Source: Ophioderma brevispina
Lineage: Eukaryota > Echinodermata > Ophiuroidea > Amphilepidida > Ophiodermatidae
NCBI GenBank assembly: GCA_023653785.1
Contig: JAMKCH010051435.1
Location: 62,001-126,000 of the forward strand
Reading direction: 5' to 3'
DNA length: 64,000 bases
Below are positions 29,001 to 41,000 of the stretch, one piece after another. Numbering within the stretch: the first letter of the stretch is position 1; every line of letters begins with the position of its first letter. The notes beneath the pieces are model-generated. The model saw only the letters and a list, made by a program, of their open reading frames with translations. It was not told the DNA's origin and ran no database searches. Both the position numbers and the translations under genes were made by a program.

Positions 29001-32000
29001 ATGTTACTAACCATAGTCTGTCGAATATTAGGGTTTTGATTTCCCCTTTAACAAGTTTTGGAAACCCACTTTTGGGGGTTCAATTCCATCGGTTGCAATC
29101 ACAGACTTTATTGCCTAAGCAACTGAGTTGATCTGCCACTTGATTTTTTATAATATTGAAGTATTTAAAGAGGTACTACCCAATCCTCAGCCTCGAACCC
29201 CCACTCCCTTCAAATCTGAGATTTTGGTATCATTGGAATGCTGTCTCTTTCTTCATCCTCATCAGCAAAGTATTTGGCTGATTCTTTTTTGTTATACTAC
29301 AAGCTAAAATATATTTGTTTATAGGCACTGGAAAATGTTTGTACAGTAGCTACTCTATGGGCTATTGTAATGCATACAATCCACAATGTGGATGGATTAA
29401 AAGGGCATTCTGTCATTTTGGCTACAGTTAAGTTAGGTGGTTCTAGATAAATTTGTTTTTCTGCTACAAATCAAATGCTCCGATCACCAAACTGACCAAA
29501 CTTGGTCAGGTTCATATGTGGTGTATTCCAACTGGGGTCAAAGGTCATGTGGGCCAATTGTTTAACTGCGATTAAATGGTCCTCTATTGACAGCATTTAG
29601 TTAAAATACATCTGTGCTGCTTGAAATTATATTATTGGAATCTAGACACACTTATCTTTATTCTGACACCAATTTTGACATACTTTTAATCTTCACATTT
29701 AGCAACAACAAAAAACAGTATACAAAAATCCTATTCGTTTACATGCACATGTTAAAAAGTTGGTTTGAATTTGGTGGGCAAGTTGAAACTACTTTATCAC
29801 ATCGAATAATTAAAGGTTTGTGGTTTAAAAGCCAAATAAAGACTGAATTCAACATTTCCAAGCAAAAATACCAATTGTGTGTAAATTTTGAATGCCTAAC
29901 TACAACACAAATATGCATCCACAAATCACTTCACCCACACATAAAACTAGTGGAAATTGATGCTCTAAATGATTGCAACATGAAACTTGAATGACTGATA
30001 ATCAATGATTTCTGACATACATGCATGCACATTACCAGGTAAAAAGGGAAGTAGCGAGAATTTGTTTTACCACCTCTAAGTAGCATATGCTACTGTGAAA
30101 CAAGGAAGTACATAAAATGTTACTTTAATACAAGGAAGTGAATATCCAAAACATTTTGCCAACAGCTTTTTATAAAAACAATTGTAACATGTGGTGTTAG
30201 ATAAAATATATGCATGCATTTTCTTTTCTACCTTTCCACAGCATCGAATTGAAATGGAGTTGATTCTCAAGTATTCACCTTTTAACACAGAGGAAGAGTT
30301 TTTTGAGCAATTTAAAAAGATTGTGGATCATGGTAAGTATTTGCTCCTGCTGAGGGACCAGATTTTTCATGTCCAGGTTTAAATCAACTACAGAGAACAA
30401 AATTATTAGTTCTATCAAAAGCTCTTTTTAAATAATCCAAGAATAACCCAATTCCAACAGAAAAATTTACACCTTGAAATGACTGCTATATCTTTTTCGG
30501 TCTTGAGTTCAAGGGTGACGTCATGTCGCGACTCTGCATTTGCTCTAGCATTTCAGTTGTGCGGCCTTTATTTGCGTGTGTAAATTCTGCAATTCAAAGG
30601 TCGGCGCGTGCATTTCTAGGGTGCAAAACCTAACACATGCAGCGACTTCACTTGAGATTGAACGAGTATACAGTACCTGCAACTTACTTGAAAACAATTT
30701 GGATGTTTACATTGTTTGAACAATTTTTTTCCTTATTTTCTGACCAAAAGGGCTAAAAATGTAAAAAGAAGTTGAAAAAATACATTGCCTCTTTTGTTAA
30801 CTGAGCAAACCGGAAAAATTAAGGTTTAATAGTAAAAGCAACATTTCTTTCTCGGAAGATAAAATCGGTCATTTTTGAAAAAAAATGTGGTTTCCACAAA
30901 TCTCTTATTTCCTTTAGTGTTGCTTCCTGGAATTCCATGTTAGAGGTGAATAAAGTGCATTTTGTGAATCCAAGTACTTTCTCTTGTGGTTCACAAGATA
31001 CCATTGAGAAGAAGCTTCATCCCAACATGTTATTTGAATTCCTACCATTGGGTTTTTGTATTTTATGAGCAATATTTGGTCCGTGTCCCTCAGCCAGTGT
31101 GGATCAATAATGCATTGCAAGGCCCTATTCATTAAAGTGCGAATAAATTATTGATGGATATCCATTAAAACGGCAGTATTTTGTGTCAAATGGATTTGAA
31201 GGCCAAAATTTTCAGGACACATGGGAAAAAATCCAACCTTCATTTGATATAAGACCAATATAATACTGTGGAAATCAGTGCGATCCTAAAGAGGATCAGA
31301 ACTTGCACCTTTAATTTGGTAAACGTTTCATATAGAAGTCCATGGATGCAAATGAGATATTACAATTGATCCGTCATGCGCACTGACGTTGTGCAGTACG
31401 ATTGACGGAATGAATGGCAATACCTCTTTGCATCATTGGGACCTCTTTGAAACGTATACCTTTTTAATTTGATCTTGAAAAGTTGAACCATGGCGCAATG
31501 TTACAATTGCCCTTGAATGTCAAATTGCTGCTGAGCGGTCAAGCATTAATATACTTGTGTCCTAATGGATTTTCAAGTCTATAGCACTGTTGGTGAGAGT
31601 ACCTGTGAAAGTCAAATGTTAATTACAATAAGTTGATATCATTGCTTCTTGCTAATTGATGCATTTTTCATTATTAAGAAGCAAAGACCATAGGGAAAAT
31701 GACCGGATCTGTAAAATGAGAAATAATTTTGATTTACGTAGTAAACACAATGAAAGAACCATAATTTTTGAAGAGAAAAATCGTCAAAATTGCGTTACTG
31801 TGTTTTTGGTGTAGCACATTGGTGATAGTATAACAACATTAAACTAATGGATAATGGCCAACCTGAACTGGACATAAGAACTGATGTGACTGACATATTG
31901 TTAGCAGGAACAACTTCAATACCAGGAGAAAGAGACGAAAGGTATTTAAAAAAGAAACACTTAGCTGCATCAGTTATACTTAAATTTACATTTTTTTCCC

Positions 32001-35000
32001 AAACTGATTTGGAAGAAATTTTGTGCATCCATGAATGAAACACATGTAACTACTGTAATCACAAGCAACTTGTAATAACTCAAATATTATAAATTAAAAT
32101 GAACACATTATAGAAATACTAGAGGAGTCATGTTAAGTAAAATTTGCAGTATTTGCATTTTAGACCACCTGAGTATGATCATTTTCTCGGCTTTGTGAAG
32201 GCCAACAATAGCAGTCTTAATATTATATTTGATAATAAACAATGGTTATAGCAAGCAATTTAACACTGTAGTAGATTTCAAATTTAATGAGACCTCTTGC
32301 ATATTTCCATGAGGTGGATATTGATGTGAGGGTTACATCCATGGCGATGTGAAGACTAGGCCTTTGTTGCCATTACAAAACGTATTGTAGTCATGGTACA
32401 AAGTTCCTGCAAAAAAATGCCATGGATGTGTGGCCAGGATGACAAGGAACTTATAATCTGCTTTGTGCTTAATCTTCTATGAGGTTGTGTGGCCAAATAA
32501 AAACTTTGTTGTGTTATGTATGTATTGATATATAATATAAAATCTTCAGACAGGCATAGTATACTGTACATTGATCATACCATCAACTTCATTTTTTCCT
32601 GCGGCCATTAAAAGAAATCCCCTAAAACCTCTCACAATGAATGGACAGACCTAAAACATTTAATGAGGTTGCACTCATTTTGAAATCTACTATAATCATA
32701 GAAACATTGTATTCCATTGATAGTGTCAGAAAATTCTTTCTCAAAACAGTGATGGTTATCTTTATTAAAAGAATGCGTATTTGTGTGTACAGCCTGTAAA
32801 TGTACATGTGTTGATTTAATAATATTTAAAATAACCACTGTTCTGAAATAACATTGTTTTAATAACCACACCCTTCACAGTTTTGTACCAGAGAGAAAAT
32901 CATTCCGTGAATACACATCCATATTGTATGCTAATCCTAAAATGAAGGTTTACATACAAGGCAACAAAGTACGGACAAAGAAACTTGGAGCTCTTCTCTA
33001 TAAACCCAAGTAAGAAATCAAAATGAGGTTAATTAAACACTAATTTGACATATTCCAATGTTAAATGAGTATTTAAGTTGTTGTATTAAGTCTGATAACA
33101 AATTCAATAATTTTCTTCATTACCGAAAGTTGTACTACTATTGTGTAAGGCTTACTTTAGTTTGCTTTCAATTTTTTTTCCAGAACTAATTTGAAAGAAA
33201 TGTGTGCATCCATGGACCTAACACATAAACATGTACACCCATTTTGACCACAACATTAAATTTGCAAAGGCCATTTCAATTTGGTTTTGCCAGATTTATT
33301 TTGGCCAGACTGGAACATCTAGTTTAATATTTTGTAATTGCACACATGTATTCCATGCCAGTGTTTTACTCTTTCCTCACATGCAGAACCATTAGTCTTT
33401 AGGTTTAGTCCCATAATACATCAGTAGTAAGACCTTCAATGGACTATTTGGAGAGATAGCATGCAAAGGAATAGTGATTTCAGTTGGATGACTCATAAGT
33501 GTAATCGTGTTTTAATAATAGAAATAAAACATGTAGTAGTTTCACATTTGTATTAGTGTTTGTGCAGCTTTACAATATATCTCTTTATGCCTGTGTGTGG
33601 GTGTGTTTAAATAAAGGGATAGAAGTATTAAATGGAGAATGAAAATTGTTTTGCACACGTTTGACAGGGTTTACAAGTACTCATCAACAAAATTTAAAGC
33701 TCGATCAGAATATGAAGCCAAGCAGGCTCTTGAAGAAGCCAATGCAGGTAAGTTAATTACATTTGCCACCACCCCTTGTATATTATTATAATTTGTATGT
33801 GTGTGTTATCACAAGGAGAATATTCTTGGTGTGGAAAATTTAATAATAGCATTCATTTCCTCTTAAGAATAAGAGATACAAAAGAACTTCTAGCATTAGT
33901 GCTACTAATCATACCATTTTTAATATAATTCTACAATCTACTTTAAAGGCACAATTGCTAGCTGCATGCATTTATCATTACCTGTTCATTATGAATTGAT
34001 TGCTGTCTGTGAAAATGAATTTGCCATGACCACTCACTCCCATAATAATCATTGTACAAGTCTCCCTCATGGTTTCTATGCATTGGTATATTAACATGTT
34101 TGCATGCTTGAATACATCCTTTACAATTTCTCTCTGATTGCCAGAATAATCAGTTCAATTCCTTCCCCACCATCTTTTCCTGAAAGTAGTTCCGGTATTT
34201 AGCATTTTATTCCAATCATTGAAATGTAAATTATGCAAGTGGTTAAGGGTTTTAGCTAACTAAATGTAATTCCCGCAATACACATAACTGGGAAAAATAC
34301 CCTTGACTATTGTATCTCTATTGCAGCTGTTTTTGTGCTTGCCCTTTGACCTGGTATGAAGTTAGCTAACCACATGTGAATTTGGACCAATTGAAGTGCA
34401 AGTGAACTGAAACGGGTTAAACGGGGTGAAAGTCACTGGAACAAATATTCTGTTGTCCAACATTCAGGGAAGCATTTGCCCAGTACCCTGATATGTGATT
34501 TGTATTGGGCAGCCATGCTTTGTTGTGCTTGCCCTTTGACCTAGCAGTGTGACGGTTACTAACCAGATGTGAATTTGTACAAATTTTAAATGCAAGTCAC
34601 TAATAGAAACACAGGTGAAAGTCACTAGAGCAAATATTCTGTTGTCTGAACATTATTCAGGGAAACACTTAACCCAGTACCCAATACCCTGCGTGTATGA
34701 TATTTATGTTATTTTTCCACTTCTTCAAAACTGCAGTTGAATTGTTGATATTCAAGTCTCTGTCGGTCATTTTTTTCCAAATTCAAAATGCCCATTTTGT
34801 GTCTAAATTGCTAGTTTTAGGTCATATCAACACCTTGTATATTAATCATTGTGAAAAACAGACCTAAAGGCATTTTTAAAAGATGTGTCTTTAATATGCC
34901 ACATTATGCACTGTTTTGTTTACTAATAAAGTCAGGATCCGACTTTTATTAGTAAACAAATGCGAAAAATTATAATTTCTTAATTTCTTGACAAATATGG

Positions 35001-38000
35001 CATGTTAAACTTAGTCACAGAGGTATTATGCTAACATTTCCAATACAAACATTACAAAAATGGACTTTGATGAAAAATAGGGGGCGCGCTTTTTCAACAT
35101 TTTGAAGAAATCGCCGATATGGCTTCCAACGACATATAAACAGTAATATTGGCACATAATAATCTACAAACCTGGAAACAAAATTTGAAAGGCCAGTGAA
35201 TGGCTGGAGTGGACTGGTACCTAGAACCGCCCCACCCGCATCCAAAAAGGAGCGGACAGACCAACATGTCCAATCCATTGGCATGAATGATTTACCTTGT
35301 CTGCATCTGGAACATACGGCATATGATGTCCAAGTACAAATGCCGGATAGATCAAATGATTCGGCAAACTTGTAAAATTCAGATCTTTGAAATGGGACGA
35401 GAGAGCTAGACGAACTGAGACTGCTTGGAATTGTTCATAATAGGACATGCATGGAAAGATGACTTGTGAGACTCGTTTGCAGAATTGACTGGTCAAGTTA
35501 AAATGGTCCAAGATGATCTAGTGGTGGGACGGTCATGTTAAATGTTTGGGCGGCCGTGCTTTGTTGTGCTTGCCCTTTGACCCAGTGTGAAGGTGACTAA
35601 CCAGATGTGAATTTGGACAAATTGAAGTGCAAGAGAACTGAATAAAAAGAGGATGAACATCACTGGAGCAAATATTCTGTTGTCTGAACATTATTCAGGG
35701 AAGCACTTAACCCAGTACCCAATACCCTGGATGATGATATTTATGTTATTTATTCCACTTCTACAAAACTGCAGTTGAAATTGTTGATATTAAAGTCTCT
35801 GTCGGTCATTTTTTTCCAAATTCAAAATGCCCATTTTGTGTCTAAATTGCTAGTTTTAGGTCATATCAACACCTTATATATTAATCATTGTGAAAAACAG
35901 ACACTAAAGCATTTTAAAGTGGTCTTGAATATGCCACTTATGACTGTTTTGTTTACTAATAAAAGTCGGATCCTGACTTTTATTAGTAAACAAATGCATA
36001 AAAATTAAAAAAAAAAAAAAAAAAAAAGCGTCATACACCTTCACACATGATGCTTTCATTATGTGTATTTCATGTATGGCATGTATGACCTAAACGTGCC
36101 GGTCGTATCGCATAACACGTTATACACTAGCGGTTTTTGAAATAGCACATGGTCAGACTAGATGGTTTTAATTCATTGTTAGGGTTATATAATTCCGTTT
36201 TTCTATGAAACCACTCGATATGTGGTCAATAATTATTTTATAGTGTATATTTTTGAATATTTTTCGTTGTACGGGTTCTCCTTTAATCATTGTGAAAAAC
36301 AGACACTAAAGCATTTTAAAGTGGTCTTGAATATGCCACTTATGACTGTTTTGTTTACTAATAAAAGTCGGATCCTGACTTTTATTAGTAAACAAATGCA
36401 TAAAAATTATAATTTCTTGACAAATATGGCATGTTAAACTTAGTCACAAAGGTATTTGCTACAATTTCCAATACAACAGTACAAAAAAATGGACTTTGAT
36501 GAAAAATAGGGGGCGCGCTTTGTTCACATTTTGAAGAAATCGCCGATAGTGGCTTTAAAACGGCATATAAACATTAAATATTGCACATAATAATATACAA
36601 ACATGGATAAAAAAATTTGAAAGGCCAGTGAATGGCTGGAGTGGACTGGTACCTAGAACCGCCACACCCGCATCCAAAAAGGAGAGGACAGACAAAATGT
36701 CCAATCGAATTGGCAAGGAATGATTTACTTGTCTGCATCTGGAACAACGGCAAGATGATGTCCAAGTACAAATGCCGGATAGATCAAATGATTCGGCAAA
36801 CTTGTAAAATTCAGATACTTTGAATGGGACGAGAGAGCTAGACTGCTTGGAAATTGGTTTCAAATAGGGACAATGCATTGAAAGATGACTTGTGAGACTC
36901 AGTTTTGCAGAATTGACTGGTCAAGTTAAAATGGTCCAAGATGATCTAGTGGTGGGACGGTCATGTTAAATGTATTGCGGCCGTGCTTTGTTGTGCTTGC
37001 CCTTTGACCCAGTGTGAAGGTGACTAACCAGATGTGAATTTGGACAAATTGAAGTGCAAGAGAACTGAAATAAAAAAAGAGGATGAAAATCACTGGAGCA
37101 AATATTCTGTTGTCTGAACATTATTCAGGGAAGCACTTGCCCAGTACCAAAATTTGTGTGTGATCTGGTTGTATGTTAAATAAAACAATTAAACCACCAC
37201 TATTAAAACACTTGGTCCGAGGAGTGGGTCCAACAAAATTAAAATCCAAAGAAATGCAAACAATTTAAATCTCTATGTCCTCCGTGGGTTATGTAGACTG
37301 TGTATATGTTAGTTTTGATTAATACATTTTTCAAATTGTCTGTGCACAGTCAAACTCCAATGGCAAACCAAACTTTGTTTACAGGTGCACCATTAGAGAC
37401 TTGTAGTCATGGTAGGGTTAAGGTCACTTCAAGATCAAATGGCAATTAGAGATCAACTTGTAAAGAGTAAAGAAAAGGTGGATTGCAAAAGCAGTCGACA
37501 CCGTTCATAAACCACCGTGTCTAAAGACAAAGGTCAAGAGGACCTTAATATTAATAGATATCGTGTTGTGGCTGCAAGAAAGCGTAACTGGCATTTTTGG
37601 TAAAATTGAGATATTGCTTGATTTTGTTAAAGACATGTAAAACACAAAGTTTACGCTATAGTCACAGTCTCAAAGCTATGTAGAATTTTTTTATGAAAGA
37701 GAACATTCAAGAAAACAATAGATAATAAAGACAATTGGACACAAAAATGGCGTTCTGAAAATGACAACATGCATATACGACTTTGTTGCACCTAACATGA
37801 CGATTATCCTATCCATTACATTAAAGGAGAACCTGTATAACACTAATATTATACAATATACTCTGTAAAATTAATTGACTACCTATCGAGTGGTTTCATC
37901 GAAAAACCGAATCATACTAACCATAAACTGAATAAAAAACAGGTTGCCTCTGAAGATGCGCTATTTAAATTCGCGCTAGTGTCTATGGGATTGTATCGTG

Positions 38001-41000
38001 TATGCGATTACGGTGGCACAGACGCGTCAAACACCTTCACTTGTGATGCTGTTATAATGTGTATTTCATATGGCATGTATAACGTAAACGTACAGGCCGT
38101 ATCCACATAACCACGTCTAATCACTAGCGCATTTGGAAATAGCATATTGGTCAGACTAGATGTTTTAATTCATGGTTATGGTTAATATAATTCCGTTTTG
38201 GAGGAAAACCATCGATAGGTAGCAAGAATTATTTTATAGAGAAATGTATATTATAATATGTATTTCTTATTACAGGTTCTCCTTTAAAACACTTAATAAG
38301 TTCTTCTATTATCAGCAGTAATTTGGAATGTTTGAATTGTATTTTATTTTGGTGTTAGCCGATGCCAGAGCTAGAGAAGCTGAGAGTAAGGCAAGAGATC
38401 TAGAAAACAAATGCCAAGGGAGGATCCAAGGATGCAAGGGTGAGGCTCTGTGGTGTTATGTGTGGATATTGTTGTCCTCAATTTTAGTTTCTACCCAATT
38501 TTCATTTGATAATTCCTTTTAACACCATGATCTGTTGTCTACTGACGTCTTTTCTTTTGCTTATATCTGAAATATGTGTTTGTGATTTCGAGATTACAGA
38601 CCACCATGAAGCTTTTTAAGACGTGCCTATAATCCTTTAAAAAATAAAAATTAATCTACCCACTTTAAAAAATACAGATTTGAAATTGATTCCCATCTGT
38701 TCTTTCGTCATAGTATTGTTTTACATGTAACTATCTAAACCTTCTTACCTAATTTGCCATTATTCCCTTTGTGTTGTGTGCCTTAATGACAGGAAGACAC
38801 ATAGGGATCCACTTTGTCCACGGTTGTCTGTGGTGAAAAGGGTTAAAGGAAAATGTCATGATTCTTAATATTTGGAAAATTTGGTCTGGATGGAAAGCTT
38901 ACGTAATGTAATACATATAAAAAATAAGTTGAAAATTGTCCCATTTGTTTTGATTATTTTTGCCCTTTTAATTTTCCGCCCAATGGCTTACTCGAACGGT
39001 TTCCGACAATCCCACATCGCAGGCACATGGTGGAGCAAAGTGATGACCCATCCCTAATTACGGCGTTGTGACCATCACATCGCAGTGTGTTGCCACTTCA
39101 TAATAATTAAACACAACGAAAGAAACAAAATATGTCATTCATTCTGTAACTTATTTCAACTGTTATTATTACTTTCATTAATCCATCATATTACAGTGTC
39201 CGCAAAAACAATTCGAGTCAACACGATTTTTGGTCATCACTTTGGAACGTCACGAGGAGAGACAAATTGGGCGCTTTTGATCAATGAAAGCCGTGGCGAA
39301 AATCCGCCCGTTTTCGTCTTATGTTCCCAAAAAAGCAAAAATTAAAATGCCTCTATTTTTGTTAATTTTTTTACTCAAATTGTATATTTTTTCGGGAAGT
39401 CGTGATGTATTACAATATTTTTTTATGATTCAAACCTGAAGGCTTGACAAAATTCTTTACATATTTCCTTTGACATTGCCTGTAATATCTGCATACTCAA
39501 ATGATTAAAAACCAAACTTGAGTCATAGATGCAACTGGATCCCTCATTTGTTGATGTGGGGCAAAGGACCCATCCCCAATTTCAAAGGTCACATGCAAGG
39601 TCAAAAGGTCACATGCCAAGGTTGATGAGGCCTATCATTGACACCAGGGTACTCTGGGACCGATGTAATTTTTTGATCAGATAAGTTTTTTGTCAGTTGT
39701 GAATTATTTTTGTAATTAAGATAAAATATTCTTAAACCCCTTACACAATGCTTTCATGACGATCATCCCTAGATGGTTGCCCTAAAATATTACACCATTT
39801 CATAACTTAAACAAACAACACTTATCTACATTCTGAAAACATGGCTACATATTTTTTAAACACAATAAAATACTCCAAAATAAACACATTGGAAAAATGC
39901 CCACAAACAATATTTCAAGAGCAATATTCCACGAAAGGGAAATGTATAACAGCTATAGCAATAGATTTGCAATGCGTCTAGTAAAGTAATAAAAAACAAC
40001 AACCCAGATGCCACCCATCCTAAAATACACCTGGCCCAAAAAGTATCTTGGCATGTTTTTTTCGATCAGTATTGTGCCAAAGTCAGATCATTTTGAAACT
40101 TTTCGAAATATACATTTTTGTTGCCTATGTCTGCTCTTTCATTTAACACCTCGCTTGTAACAAGCGTGCAAAAATGGCTGAGATAGTGCCCGAAAGACGC
40201 AAACCCCCCGAAACCAAAAGTTGCAGTTTTTGGATTTTTTTTCATGGTCACTGTGTATACCCGCAATAATGTGTGTATTGATTTTACACAGGTTTTCCGA
40301 CTGAATGAGCGAGAAAGCCTACTTGCAATATTGATTGTGGTCCCTGTGTTCGTGTACAGTAAACCCTGCAATGCCCCTTTGAAAAATCAAAAAAATTGCA
40401 ACTTTTGGTTTGGGGGGTTTGCGTCTTTCGGGCGTTCTATCTCAGCCATTTCTACATGCTTTTTTACAAGCAGGTATTACATGTATATGAAGAGCAAGAC
40501 CTAACAATAAAATTGTATATTTCAAAATCTTTCAAAATGGTAGACTTTGGCACAATACTGATCGAAAAACATGCCGAGATACTTTTTGTGCCAGGTGTAT
40601 TTCCTTTGTGTTGGTATACAGCACGTTCAATCATATACTTCCATACCCAAATAGGCACTTAACCATCATTTCTGTATGCACAAAGGTTTCCTTTGTACTG
40701 CATGTCAGAGTCTATAATGCAGCCAAGCTTCTTGGAGTGGACATGCTCAAAAGTGAATTATCATGTTTTTACATTAAAATATAACACCAAACAAATAGAA
40801 CAACATAGCATCTTGTACATATTAAAGGTCTTTGCATGAAATCAGATGTACTTTGTGCTTTCCCTTGCATGTGTACATGGTTGGAGATGTTGTGGGTGCT
40901 TGTGTACTTAAGAGTTGACACTTTGCTGCTGGTGCCTGGTTCATGTCAGCAAAACATAGGTAGAAGTAAAATGTATAGACAGTGAAATATAACACTTTCA

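Larger units (their letters stand above)
34331..37160. repeat. Tandem array of a compound repeat of about 1 kb
   Basis: Unit X (TGCTTGCCCTTTGACC ... GGGAA(G)CA ... CCAGTACC) occurs at 34331-34487, 34512-34684, 35556-35723 and 36979-37148. Unit Y (starting AACTGCAGTTGAA, containing a hairpin and ATGGCTGGAGTGGACTGGTA) occurs at 34730-35525 and 35766-36965; the second Y is interrupted at 36007-36282. Periodicity is about 1.04 kb without the insertion. Intron 10. Confidence 0.85.

Noticed and set aside
29614..29994. 126-codon open frame in intron 6
   Set aside because: AT-rich composition and no motif; a minus-strand frame overlaps it. Probably chance.
40244..40662. Open frames of 86-101 codons in the fold-back element
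   Set aside because: They mirror each other on the inverted arms and have no known domain.
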